Below are positions 47,401 to 58,560 of a stretch of 64,000 nucleotides of DNA, piece by piece. The DNA is from Platycnemis pennipes (Eukaryota > Arthropoda > Insecta > Odonata > Platycnemididae). Below the pieces are notes generated by a model, which was given only the letters and a program-made list of their open reading frames with translations, had not been told where the DNA came from and searched no databases. The stretch spans positions 30,699,773 to 30,763,772 of the forward strand of contig OW121850.1 of the NCBI GenBank assembly GCA_933228895.1, written 5' to 3'. Made by a program: the position numbers and the translations under genes. The stretch's first letter is position 1. Each line of letters opens with the position of its first letter.

Positions 47401-47926
47401 ATGCATTATAATTATTAGTACCTACTTCATGCAGATATGCTTGAATCATAAAAATGCACTTCTTATTTTCATCTCTCTCTTATATATCCGTATTCAACCT
47501 ATGCGAGCCATTTATTTTCATGTTAAGGTAAGTTTAGTTTATGAAGATATCATGGTGTATTAACCCTTGATAAATTTTGATGATATTGATACGGCGTGAG
47601 AAGTTTGGTGTTGTTTAAAGATAGTCGGGCCCATTGTTATAAATGTTAGCAATGTGAAAAAATCAAAACCAATCGTGGATATGTCCTCATAACTGGTTAA
47701 AATACCACAATTATGTTGATTCCTATAAGTGTATTTTAACGGTTTGGGTCGACAGTAAGAACTAAGTATGCTAAGGAAATACAGGTAGTTTAGTAGATAT
47801 ATTTAATGGGTTTTTTTTCAGTAATCACTTCATAACTTTGTAGACACTTATCATCTACTTGCGCGTGACTCCTATAACTTACTTGTTTTATGTGGTAGTA
47901 TCATTGTGGCTCTTAATTTTCATGAC

Positions 47927-47998
47927 ATATATGGTGGTTTTCACTCCCTGCCACATACCCTCGTGGTAGCTAACAGGGTATTATGTAGATATACATCT
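47927..47998 (+). mobile_element. LINE 3' fragment
   Basis: TTCACTCCCTGCCACATACC, TCGTGGTAGCTAACAGGGTA and TTATGTAGATATACATC form a decayed terminal hairpin and tail on the plus strand. Confidence 0.65.
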
Positions 47999-48129
47999 AA
48001 GGATTCATGGCTGTCCACTTGTTGACTACGAAATGATTTTTCAGGGCAATGAAAGGGCTTGCGTGTTGTTGCATTGCCTCTGACTGACCACCAGCCTATC
48101 GGCTCAAAAATTGTTTCGGCTGAGGCATG

Positions 48130-48545
48130 AAATAGAGCCGGAAGTAATTGAGACTTTCAGAATAACAGATAGCTGCGCATTCTTCCTTTGGCGCCGTAAT
48201 TAGGCGCATGGCGAACCAAGTGCGCGTGACGTGCACCGCCCCCGAAATTCCAGTGCTGCTGTGCCCACCCCAGCGCGAATAATACGCCCAGGAATACGCC
48301 TATGGGATGAGTGGGCCCCTTCGACCGGCAGCTCGCTTCCCGAAAGGATGGGGATCCCGTTATCCGGTCGGGAGGTGGGGAGGCAACGTCATTGGCGAGT
48401 ACCTCCCCACAGGTGGAAGGGAACGGAAAAAAGGACACGATCGAACCGCGAAGATTCTCGAACCTCTGAGGGCTGACTGTCGTGTTCTCAGAGTAAGTAT
48501 GAAACTCTGAGGTCGTGTGACCATGCGGTTTCGACCCGAATCAAG
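48130..48545. other. GC-rich segment between two LINE tails
   Basis: A GC-rich stretch (CACCGCCCCCGAAATTCCAG, GGTCGGGAGGTGGGGAGG) lies between the plus-strand LINE 3' end at 47998 and the minus-strand one at 48564. Open frames of 67-93 codons on both strands overlap. No product recognised. Confidence 0.3.
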
Positions 48546-48563
48546 TCTAGCACGTGGCCCTTA

Positions 48564-49418
48564 TATCTACATCTACATAATACCCTGCAATCCACCACAA
48601 AGGTGTGTGGCAGGGGACGAATTCTCACCAAACATGCACTAAATATCAATATACATTTAAAAGGATTAGTATCAATATATTAGCCTAAACTGCACTATTT
48701 AAAAAAGGTTAAAAATAGCAAAACAAACATGCAAAAACATGCTGTTAGTTGGGTTATCTTCAAGTCCTTATACCAACATGCAACTACCTATGCTATGATT
48801 TACTCGTATTGGACAAATTTACCGCTATTAATATCCCTAATTGTACGAGGAAAAAAAGGACATATTGAATCTGCCAGTTCGGCAAACAATTTCTCTAATT
48901 TTGTAATGATGATCCAGTTTACCACAGTAAGTTGGGGTTCGCAAAATATTTTTAACGCCTTCACTGAAAATATTATCTTGGAATGTATTTAGGAGATTAA
49001 GTCTAAATTTCAACCTGCGATCTTGCAATGATTCCCAATTTAATTCATTTAATAGACTGGTTACGCTAATAAGGTTATCGTTCCGTCCCTTTACAAATCT
49101 TGCCGATCTTCGCTGCACACGTTCAAGTTCATTATTTAGACCGATTTCGTAGATATCCCATACACTGGCAGCATATTCCAAATGAAGTCTAACAAGACAA
49201 AAGTAGCTGGGAAAGGGAAAAGTTCTCGTACATGTTCGTCACATTTACCCAATACTCTTTTGATGTATCCCAGTCTACGATTCGCTTGACCCATTATTTC
49301 ACGTATTTGTTTACCCCAGGAAACACCATGTGTCAGTCTTATTCCAAGATATTTAATGGATTCCACGTTTGTTAATTCATTATTACTTATTTTGTAAGTA
49401 CTAGGAGGAGAGCTATTC
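48564..49418 (-). mobile_element. LINE, longer 5'-truncated copy
   Basis: The minus strand retains the end of the RT region and the following domain: SNNELTNVESIKYLGIRLTH, RRLGYIKRVLGKCDEH, MEYAASVWDIYEIGLN, ERVQRRSARFVKGRND and the C-terminal part, with one frameshift near the PFPATF segment. The 3' UTR is complete at 48564. After the long copy at 53200 it is the second most complete of the family in this window. Confidence 0.85.
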
Positions 49419-49424
49419 TAATTA

Positions 49425-49548
49425 ACATAAGTCCATAAAGTAGTATCACTGCATCACATAGTTGCATGCTAGTGGTGCATTTTTGAAGATCTTCACCCTC
49501 TGCCACACACCCTCGCGGTGGCTTTCAAGCTATCGTGTAGATGTAGAT
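49425..49548 (+). mobile_element. LINE 3' fragment upstream of tRNA-Trp
   Basis: The 3' UTR contains AGTTGCATGCTAGTGGTGCA, TTCACCCTCTGCCACACACC, GGTGGCTTTCAAGC and TAGATGTAGAT. It abuts the 5' end of the minus copy 48564-49418. Confidence 0.75.
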
Positions 49549-49642
49549 AAATCCCGGTTAGGAGAATCCCGGTAGGTGGGGTGATAGGAGGCACCGTCTA
49601 TTAGACTCCTATACTTGGTCTTACATCTTATCTCATCACATC

Positions 49643-49714
49643 GACTCCGTGGCGCAACGGTAGCGCGTCTGACTCCAGATCAGAAGGTTGCGTGTTCAAA
49701 TCACGTCGGGGTCA
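49643..49714 (+). tRNA. tRNA-Trp (anticodon CCA)
   Basis: A 72-base complete cloverleaf. The acceptor strands GACTCCG and CGGGGTC pair with one T-G wobble. The D arm carries the A box (TGGCGCAACGG). The anticodon stem TCTGA/TCAGA encloses the loop CTCCAGA, with anticodon CCA at 49675-49677. The T arm holds the B box GTTCAAATC, and A is the discriminator. A run of six T at 49716-49721 is a ready Pol III terminator. There is no intron. It closely resembles arthropod tRNA-Trp. It sits in the middle of the densest LINE cluster, about 95 bp downstream of a LINE 3' end. Confidence 0.95.
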
Positions 49715-49860
49715 TAGTTTTTTCCTTCGGCTCCCTCTCGAAGACCAAAATATTTCTTCCATGTGTCTTGCTTTTAATATTGGTGGCATCATTTTCGGTG
49801 TCAACAAACTTTTTATGAAGTATGATTGGGCATACACGGTCATTTGAACTCATATTTCAG

Positions 49861-49932
49861 GGTTTAGCGTGGCTTAGTGCTTAACGCCGTCACGAATCTA
49901 ACCCGCAGGGCAGATGTTCGAGGCTCTTCCTT
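49861..49932 (+). repeat. tRNA-like sequence just upstream of a LINE copy
   Basis: It contains GCGTGGCTTAGTGCTTAACG (A-box-like) and ATGTTCGAGGCTC (B-box-like) at tRNA spacing, followed by a T run (49941-49947). Pairing is imperfect, so it is a tRNA-derived relic. A truncated LINE in the same orientation begins about 17 bases downstream. Confidence 0.4.
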
Positions 49933-49947
49933 GGAATATTTTTTTTT

Positions 49948-50582
49948 ACCTTGTTAGACCTCATTTCAAATACTCTGCCAGTATATGAGAGCCTTACGAA
50001 ATAGGCATAAATATGAACTTGAGATCGGCATCGGATTTGTAAAGTGACGGTATCATAACCATATTAGCGTCACCAGTCTGTCAGAGGGATTGAAATGGGA
50101 ACCATTGTCCGACCGTAGGTTGAAATAGAGACTTAATGTCTTAAAGAAATTCCAAAATATTTTTCACTGATGATGTTAAAAATATTTTGCGAACTCCAAC
50201 TTAACTATGGTAGACTGGACCTTAGTCATAAAATTAGATAAAGCGATTGCCGAACTGACAGGGTCAAAATGTCCTTCTTTCCTCGCACAATTAGGGATAT
50301 GAATAGCTTTAAATATATCCAATAGTATTAATACAAGTGTATCAATGAATTACATAGGTAGTAGCATGTTGGTGTAAGAACCTTAAGCTAACACAACTAA
50401 CAGCATGTTTTTGAATGCTTACTTTGCTATATTTGTCTTTTTTCTTAATTGTGAAGTTTAGACTGGAATGTAATTACTAATCCTTTTTTTCATGATATGT
50501 AATGCATGTTTGGTGTGAAGTCATCCCCTGCCACACACGCTTATGGAGGCTTTGCAAGGTATTATATTGATGTATATGTATA
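49948..50582 (+). mobile_element. LINE, decayed 5'-truncated copy
   Basis: It starts at LVRPHFKYSAS-like sequence (CTTGTTAGACCTCATTTCAA), continues through TTGAAATGGGAACCATTGTC and CGATTGCCGAACTGACAGGG, and has a 3' UTR ending in CATCCCCTGCCACACACGC. Multiple indels break the frame. Confidence 0.8.
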
Positions 50583-51056
50583 CTTCACACGTTGTTATGT
50601 TTGCTTCGTTTCGCGTCTCGTCGAAATTGTGTACCAGGCATCAGGTCCACGCGGTAGTCTTCGGTAGTGACTTCCCGTCGTGGGTGGACGAAAGAACTTG
50701 AACTTCAGTATCTACCTGGGGCCTTTGACGATCCGTCGAGAGTATTTTTGCTTGTCTTTCGTGCTATCTCTGGAAAAATCTGTGCCTTATACCCCTAGTG
50801 AAAGGCATGTACTTTCTCAAAAGTGCCTTTTTAAATTTCGGCCCCCCGTGTCACGTTCCAGGAATTTTGAAAAGTGACGCCTAGAAGCTAGCTTTGCCAA
50901 AGTCGCACTAAAATTTCCACCGCAGTTAAAGAACCGAAATAAACCTTTGAGAAAAGTGAAAAGAGGTAGGAGGCATTTATGATAAAGGTATGGAGAAGGA
51001 AAGAGGAATTATTATGGCCAGCAAGGGAAATGGTAAATTAAAAAAGTGAAATATAT

Positions 51057-51250
51057 GCATCTTAACAATACCCTGCAAGCCACCATAAAGGTGTGTGGCA
51101 GGGGGTGAATTCACACCAAACATGCATTACATGTCACGAATGATTAATAACTACATTGTAGTCTAAACTTCACAATTAAGAAAAAAACAAATATAACAAA
51201 ACAAGCATGCAAAAACATGCTGTTAGTTGGGTTATTTTAAAGCTCTTATG
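51057..51250 (-). mobile_element. LINE 3' UTR-only copy, tandem with the next
   Basis: The minus strand carries only the 3' UTR (ACCCTGCAAGCCACCATAAA, AAAACATGCTGTTAGTTGGG). Its truncated 5' end joins the 3' tail of the adjacent minus copy 51251-51812 with no intervening sequence. Confidence 0.8.
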
Positions 51251-51812
51251 CATCCACATAATACCCTGCAAGCCACCATAAAGGTGTGTGGCAGGGGGTG
51301 AATTCTCACCAAACATGCACTACACATCATGCATAAAAAAGGATCAGTAATAATATACCAGTCAGAACTTCTCTATTTAAAAAGATATAAATAGCATAGC
51401 AAACATGCAAAAACATGCTGTTAGTTGGGTTAGCTCTAAGTCCTCATACCAATATGCAGCTACCTATGCTATCCATCGTCACACTCGTATTTACTAGAAT
51501 GCAATGCTTATATACCTATACTATCCACCGATACACTTGTATGTTGGCTATAGGATATATTTACAGCTATTCATATCCCTAATTTTACGAGGAATGAAGG
51601 AAATTTCGAATTTGTCAGTTCAGCAATCAATTTCTCTAATTTAACGATTATGATCCAGGCTACCGTAGTAAGTTGGAGTTAAATTATTTTGAACGCCATC
51701 AGCGAAAATATTGTCTTGGAATTTATTTAAGAGATTAAGTCTAAGTTTCAAAGTACGGTTTGATAATGATTTCCATCTTAGTTCATCTAATAGACTGGTT
51801 ACGCTAATATAG
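51251..51812 (-). mobile_element. LINE, decayed 5'-truncated copy
   Basis: It has a full 3' UTR beginning CATCCACATAATACCCTGCA, then a degraded C-terminal coding part up to the TNLLNELR-equivalent at about 51790. It includes a local duplication of the ACTCGTAT segment (51484-51546). Confidence 0.8.
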
Positions 51813-52221
51813 TATGACATGGTACGAAGATAGACTCTTGAAAAGGTTATAATGAAATGTTAACGGAACAATTTATTAGAGGTAATATAATTTTATAGAA
51901 TTTGCGAAAAGAAAGAATATTTAAGTAGCGCGGATGAGGATAGATAACGAGTCGGCATTTTACATGAGGTGGTGAAATAAAGTAAGGTTAGACGAAGAAA
52001 AATGTCTGTAATGAAAATGCCATTTGAGGGTGAAAATGAAGCGTAGATTATTTTTACGGGATTTTAAGTTCCGAGTTTATTCAATGTTTATGTTCGAGTT
52101 TAATGGTGATTTTTCCCCACTGCTCTTGCTGGCTTCCTTAGGTCACCTGAACCATATTCCATCGAGTCTAATAAGGATGGTATTGACCATAGTTTTCAAT
52201 GTAGTTTCTTGACAAACAATG

Positions 52222-52285
52222 ATGTTTGGGTCAGGGGTAAGGTACTCGCTTCACAATGTCGACATCCCTGGTTCAAGACACTCTC
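52222..52285 (+). repeat. tRNA-like sequence fused to a LINE copy
   Basis: GGGTCAGGGGTAAGGTACTC and, further on, CCTGGTTCAAGACAC resemble A and B boxes at tRNA spacing. The 5'-truncated LINE at about 52294 follows almost at once in the same orientation. The sequence differs from the tRNA-like head at 49861, so this is not simply a second copy of it. Confidence 0.4.
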
Positions 52286-52293
52286 CCCCCAAT

Positions 52294-52940
52294 GTTTTAT
52301 GCTGCCAGTGTATGGGATCCCTACGAAATCGGTCTAAATAATGAACTTGAACGTGTGCAGCGAAGATCTGCAAGATTTGTAAAAGGATGTGGACGAAATT
52401 TGTAAGGGACGGTACGATAACCTTATTAGCGTAACCAGTCTATTAAATGAATTAAATTGGGAATCATTGTAAGATCGCAGGTTGAAATTTAGACTTAATC
52501 TCCTAAATGAATTCCTAGATAATATTTTCAGTGAAGACGTTAAAAATATTTTGCAAACCCCAAGTTACTATGGTAAACTGGATCATCATTACAAAATTAG
52601 AGAAATTGTTTGCCGAACTGACAGATTCAAAATGTCATTTTTTCCTCGAACAATTAGGGATATGAATAGCGTAAATTTGTCCAATACGAGTGAATCAATC
52701 CATAGCATAGGTAGTTGCATGTTGGTATAAGGACTTGAAGATAACCCAACTAACAGCATGTTTTTGCATGTTTGCTTTGCTATTTTTATCTTTTTCTAAA
52801 TAGTGAAGTTTAGAACAGTATATAAATACTAATCCTTTTTTATGCATGATGTGTAGTGCATGTTTGGCGAGAATTCACCCCCTGCCATACACCTTTATGG
52901 TGGCTTGCAGGGTAATATGTTGATGTAGATAGATGTAAAT
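52294..52940 (+). mobile_element. LINE, 5'-truncated copy behind a tRNA-like sequence
   Basis: It begins AASVWDPYEIGLNNELERVQ and then has a short internal duplication (the CAAGATTTGTAAAAGG / AAATTTGTAAGGGACGG repeat, 52370-52410). It continues through FSEDVKNILQTPSYYGKLDH and FFPRTIRDMNSVN and ends in the normal 3' UTR and TAGATAGATG tail. Confidence 0.85.
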
Positions 52941-53199
52941 GTACTTCCCAATGCATTAAAGTTCACCCTCAACTGTCTAAGGTGGGGTGTTAGTGCATTC
53001 ATGATAGGTTGTTCAAGGATTTTCATCACAGTTCTCTAGAAAGGCGAAGAGACCTCCAGTCAGAAGTCATTGTCTTTCGACTCGTGTCTCCACAAATGTC
53101 GAAACCTCACACTCGGCTTCAACTAAACCTTGAATGACAGTATACGGTACGCAACGGAAAAAATGGGTTTAAAGAGCAACTTTTCTTTGGCCGTCATGC

Positions 53200-56100
53200 C
53201 CAATCATGACAAATGCAGTTTCCTTATTCAGCCAAAAATTCTTCTATTGCTATCGCTGCAAGTATATATACAGCAAAGAATAACGAGTTGATCAGACAAC
53301 ACAGTATAGGTATAGCGGGATGGAAGAAAGCACAGAAAAAGGAAAAACATATAAATCAAAATAAGACCCATGACTTTCTAAACCATAACTTTCCCAATAA
53401 TTTAAAAAACAGAAACCCCACAAATACAATAAGCAGCCATATTAAAATAGAAGAATATTCAGTAGTGGTAGTTAATTGTCATAGTTTAAGAAGCAAGATA
53501 CCCGAATTCCATCACCTTATATAGAGTACTAATTCTGACATTATTGTAGGAACGGAAAGTTCGTTAACAAGCGATATTGCTAATAGTGAAATTTTTCCCG
53601 TAAATTTTAGGGTATACAGGAGAGATCGAGAGGGTCGACTGGGAGGGGGAGTACCTATATATCGCAGTTAAGAACACAGTAGTCAGCAAATTAGAAGTGA
53701 TTGCCGATAATAGAATAGAAAGTGTATGGTGTTCGATTTAATGTGCTAATTCGAAAGTAATATACGTTTGTGCCTACTATAGACCACCTTGTTCCGATGT
53801 ACACTCAGTATTAGACTCGAGAAACAGATGGGGTTCATTAATTCCCATAGCAACGAACGACAGATTATTGTAGGTGGAGATCTCAATACACCATCAATAG
53901 ATTGGAAAACATGTAGTCTAGGGGTAGGGACAAAGAAATCAGCGAGTCATTGCTTAACCTGTTCGCATCGTACGCACTACATCAAATGGTAACCTTGCCT
54001 AATAGAGGGGAGAATGTTCTCGATTTACTTGCCACAAATATCCCTCAAAAAGTTGCCAAAGTTGAAAATGTCGATGGAATAAGTGACCACAAGGTAGTAC
54101 ACGTTAAATTTTCCCTTAATACTGAAAAAAAATTTTAATTAAAAAGAAATATTTACCTTTTTAGTAAAGCATGTTTTAACGGATTTAGGCGCGACTTACA
54201 GACTTCTTTTGAAAAATTCGAGTACATCAGCAAAAATAGTGATACAGACAATACATGGTAAGAGTTCCTTCAAATTACGCGGTCACTTGTCAACAGACAT
54301 ATACCTCATAAGTATAAGAGTGAGAATAGGGAACCAAGGTGGTACAACGCGGAGGTTAGAAAATGTTTAAAACGCCAAAGAGTTGGCCACGCGAAACCAA
54401 GAAAATGGAAGAAAAATGTAGCTAATAGCGATCTAAAAAATATTATCGAACATTATAAAATTTGTAAAGCAACCGCAAAAACAGCCCTTAGAAAAGCGTT
54501 TAGTGAATTAACAGAGAAAAGTACTAGGAGAACAACTAGAGGGAATTCCGAAAGCATTTTGGTCATATGTTAGGAAGTACAGGGAATTAAAAAGTCAACG
54601 GATAATTCATTGAAAAACGATAGGGGCGAAATAGCAACTTCCAGTTAAGATAAGGCTAATTTGTTGAATTTTTTTTTCGGAGCGTTTTTAATCAATCCAA
54701 GCGTAGTTTGCACGAAATAATGCCAAACCGATTTCAGCAACCAACGCCCCCGATCTATTTATCTTGTAGCGGAATCGTGTCCTTAATAAAAACCATTAGA
54801 TCGAACAAGTCCTCAGGTCCTGACGAAATTCCAGCTCGTTTGTATTAAGAATTAGCTCTCAAAATGGCTCCGTATCTTAAGGTAATATATAACAAATCCC
54901 ATGAAGAAGACGCGGTTCCCAAAGACTGGAAGATGCAAATGTAACCCCAATTTTTAAAAGCGGCGATGGGGAACAGATATGTAATTATAGACCAATATCA
55001 TTAACATCACTGTCATGTAAAATTATAGAGCATATAATAGTTACATCAATAATGGGGCACCTCGATAGCCAGGATTTATTGATGACAAACCAGCATGGGT
55101 TCAGAAAGGGACAGTCTTGCGAAACTCAATTAGGTCTTTTTGTTCATGATATTTTTGTTTCCGGAGAAGGTAACATACAGGTAGACGCAGCGTTTCTCGA
55201 CTTTAGAAAAGCATTTGACAAGGTTCCCCACTGTAAACTACTCGCGAAGTTAGCATCATACGGGATACACAGTAATATAATAGGCTAGATAGGAGATTTC
55301 TTACATGAACGCATTCAAAGGGTGGTATTAGATGGTGTCAGCTCAGGCGAAGTGAAAGTTACATCGGGTGTTCCCCAGGGAAGCGAGATAGTCCCTATTT
55401 TATTTCTTCTCTACGTAAATGACTTGAATACAGTAGTTAAAAATAGCAAGCAGTAGTGCAGTAGTGTATAAGGAAATTAGAAATGAAGAGGACAGTCAGT
55501 CTTTAGCTAAGGATTTAGATGCGATTGATGATTGGTGTGATAGTTGACAAATATAATTAAATTAGAAGAAATGCGCAGTAATGAACTTTTGGAAAAAGAA
55601 AAGCTTTCCTCGGATTAATTATTGCACCAAAGAAAAGAAAATATCTAACGTAGAATCTATTAAATACTTACGTCACCATCACTGAAGACATGCCATGGGG
55701 GAAACACATCAGGGAAATAACTAGTGTAGCAAACCGTAGATTAGGATTCGTAAAAAGGGTTCTAGGCAAATGCGATGAGAGTTTACGAGAAAGAAGCTAT
55801 TTTACACTTGTCAGGCCTCATTTAGAATATGCCGCTAGTATATGGGATCCGTACGAGGAAGGTATGATAAAATTAGAGCGTGTGCAAAGAAGATCCGCTA
55901 GATTTGTTAAAAGCCGTTATGATAGTTGTCTAAGTGTTACGAGTTTAATAGAAGAACTAGGATGGGAATTACTATCAGAACGCAGGTTAAAATTTAGGTT
56001 TAACCTTTTAATTAAATTCGAAACCAATTTGTTCACAGATGATTTTAGATATATATTAAGAACCCCTGCGTATTATCTAGGTTTGATCAGATAAACAAGA

Positions 56101-56424
56101 TTAGATAGATAGATTGTCGTACCGAGAGATTTAAAATGTCATTTTTCCCGCGTACCATAAGAGAGAACAATAAGCAGCGTAGCAAAAGGGTAGGTGAAAT
56201 AAACACAGAGTAGTCTGTAGGGCATGATGCATGTAATAACAACCAATCCCTTAATTACTATGTAGATACTAACCATCTAGTTGCATGTGACCCTATTATC
56301 CAGCATGTATCCATTAAATATCCTAGTTTCATGTCAATAGTGCATGTCTGGTGATCTTCACCCCCTGCCACACACCCTCGTGGTGGCTCGCAGGGTATTA
56401 CGTAGATGTAGATGTATCTGTAGC
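53200..56424 (+). pseudogene. Long degraded LINE (CR1/Jockey-like) with endonuclease and RT remnants
   Basis: This is the longest copy of the family. Endonuclease-domain motifs appear in order: VVVVNCHSLRSKIPEF, DIIVGTESSL with VYRRDREGRLGGGV, IIVGGDLNTPSIDW, and GISDHKVVHVKF near 54075-54115. The RT domain follows (GFRKGQSCETQL and AAFLDFRKAFDKVPH, 55080-55230; SGVPQGSEIVPILF-type and YVNDLN to 55430). The segment expected to carry the catalytic FADD is missing after NSKQ. The C-terminal domain (RRLGFVKRVLGKCDES, LVRPHLEYAASIWDPY, RVQRRSARFVKSRYD) is well kept. Stops and frameshifts occur throughout, so it is not active. The 3' UTR ends in the shared hairpin and TAGATGTAGATG. Its 5' end, and any first ORF, could not be set; 53200 is approximate. 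Confidence 0.9.
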
Positions 56425-58375
56425 CGTAAACCGCCTTTGTCAATTTCCGTCGCGAAAACCTCTTTGCAAATTTTATTGAATTTTCTATCGTATCCTTCCA
56501 CCGAAAAGTTAGGGATAAGCATGTAATAATTTAGTTGCTTAAAAATGATTTGTGCCCATGGTTCAGGGCTCTTAAGATCCTTGTCCTCGCTCTGATAATC
56601 CTGATGTGAAGTCGCGTAAAGGTTTCGGAATAAACTCTTCTGATTGCATGGCATTAGTTTTCCAGTGAAAAGAAATACATTGACATTAATCAATCATATG
56701 ATAAGGTGTGGCTTAAATTCCTCTCCAGATACTGTGTATTTAATTTCAGCACTTACGCGAGTTTTCACCTCATTTGTGGAGTTGCAGTAATTGCATACTT
56801 GTTGGTACCAAAAATTGAGGATGCGGCAGTTGAATTAAATGGTGCATATCAGAAAATTATTGAGTCGCATAGATTCTTGCATTCTTATATTGTTTTGGAG
56901 ATTAAATTGCTCTTCAGACAAATTTTACAAGTTACATGTTCACGACACGTTTTAACGTGTAGATGGTGGATTTTAGTTGGGGATCTAATGTACGTTATGA
57001 TATGTGTACAAGAATCCGTCCTCATTGCAATGAGAGAGCTACCTCACTTGCGACTCAGTGGAGGAACAGAGAGCCCATTGTAGTTCTTAAGGTAGGATGA
57101 GTCTGGTTTTCCCCTCGCTTAAATTTCACTAATTTGAAGGCCACGAGAACCCATCGAACTTCTTTTTTATTCCTTCGGTGAATGCGTCATTTGGATTAAG
57201 GGTTCCATTTTCGTTGTCGATGATGCAAGAGGATGTCGCGGCCGCGAACCTTAATGTGACTCATTTGTCGGGTGCGTTACCCATAATTTCAATCTTATCG
57301 TAGTCGCTCGTAGTCATAGCTGGTTCTTCTTGGAAGCACTTATCGTCTTTCCGTTGGTGCAAGGAAGTGCTGAATGGGGTCTACAATTGAATGTCTCATA
57401 TGAATAATGAATAACCTTGCTCATGAAAACTGAGAGAATCGACTAGCATTCGCCGAATTGAGCGAAGATTTTTTTATTTTTCGTGAATGATCCCCTTGCG
57501 ATGAAATACCTATTGATGTTGATTTTGATGAAGAGGATATATTTTGCGCTTCTAATCCTTAGTTTATTCTGCCAGTTTTCATTTCCTTTATCGATAGTTA
57601 CGAAAAAATAGCTAAAAGTGCTAGCTAAAAGAATGATGACGGCGAATTACCACCGTGTATTTTACTCTTTTTCCTTGAATATATCCTACGATGTCATTTG
57701 ATTCAAATAATCTCTTGTAGTAACGCAATAGCAAGAATGTATGTAGATTAATTTTGAAAACATTAAAAAATCTATTCTTGTTTCTTTAATGAGTAGGCGA
57801 GTATACTGATGCACTTTAAACCCGATCCTTAGCCTTGTATTTACTAGTACAATGATCACCTGCTTAATTTGACATCCCATTGGATGTTTCCCGTAATTGT
57901 ATAACTAACGATACGTTTTGCACATTAGTGAACCAATATTTAGAGCAACGGTCGTAATGGAAATAAATAAAAAACTTGGGCAATCAATTTATTTTACTTT
58001 TTTTTGTGCCCCTGATGTGGAGTTTTCAGTGCAAAGCAATTTATTCTCAGGATGGATTATAATGAATTAATGAGAAATATTATTTTTAATTACGGTTTTA
58101 ACTTACAAAGAAAAACATTAATCAATTATTACAAAGTACGCGTTGAGATTTTAACGAAGATCCTCGCCTTTTAGTTTTCTTGGTTTGGATATTTTTAGTT
58201 TTTAAAGAATAAAATTTACGCTTATTTATCAGTTCATTTAATCACCCGCGGGTATCCTGACAAACTCAGTACAATACCTTGATAAAATAATTTGAGTCCA
58301 TTTCTTTAACTATTAATGTTGATTGTCACGTAAAATACTTAATAAGAAATGATTTACTTACAACCCTATTAACCA
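56425..58375. other. No gene recognised
   Basis: A 125-codon plus-strand frame at 56706-57083 shows no domain or convincing splice sites. The rest is AT-rich. Confidence 0.4.
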
Positions 58376-58560
58376 GCAAGGGCCTAGCCACATTGACACA
58401 CTGGTTCCCGTGAGATCGCCGAAGTTAAGCAGCGTGGCCCTTCCATAATTCTACCGCGGTGCTCCTGTCCCCTGTCTGCAAGTGGCGGGCAGGTTAAATA
58501 CGGTTTAGCACAATAGATCTAAGGAGGTCAGAATGACGGGGGTTCCACAAGGCCCCCCGC
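58376..58560 (+). repeat. 5S-rRNA-derived SINE, copy B
   Basis: The 5S-like head reads GCCTAGCCACATTGACACAC, then GGTTCCCGTGAGATCGCC and GAAGTTAAGCAGCGTGG. It then jumps directly to the SINE tail CTACCGCGGTGCTCCTG, GGGCAGGTTAAATACGG, GCACAATAGATCTAAGG. About 26 bases of the 3' 5S part kept in copy A are missing, removing the last control box. Confidence 0.75.

Noticed and set aside
56706..57083. 125-codon plus-strand frame with hydrophobic segments, considered as a next exon or membrane protein
   Set aside because: No acceptor in the phase needed by the 44826 donor, no family resemblance and AT-driven hydrophobic codons.
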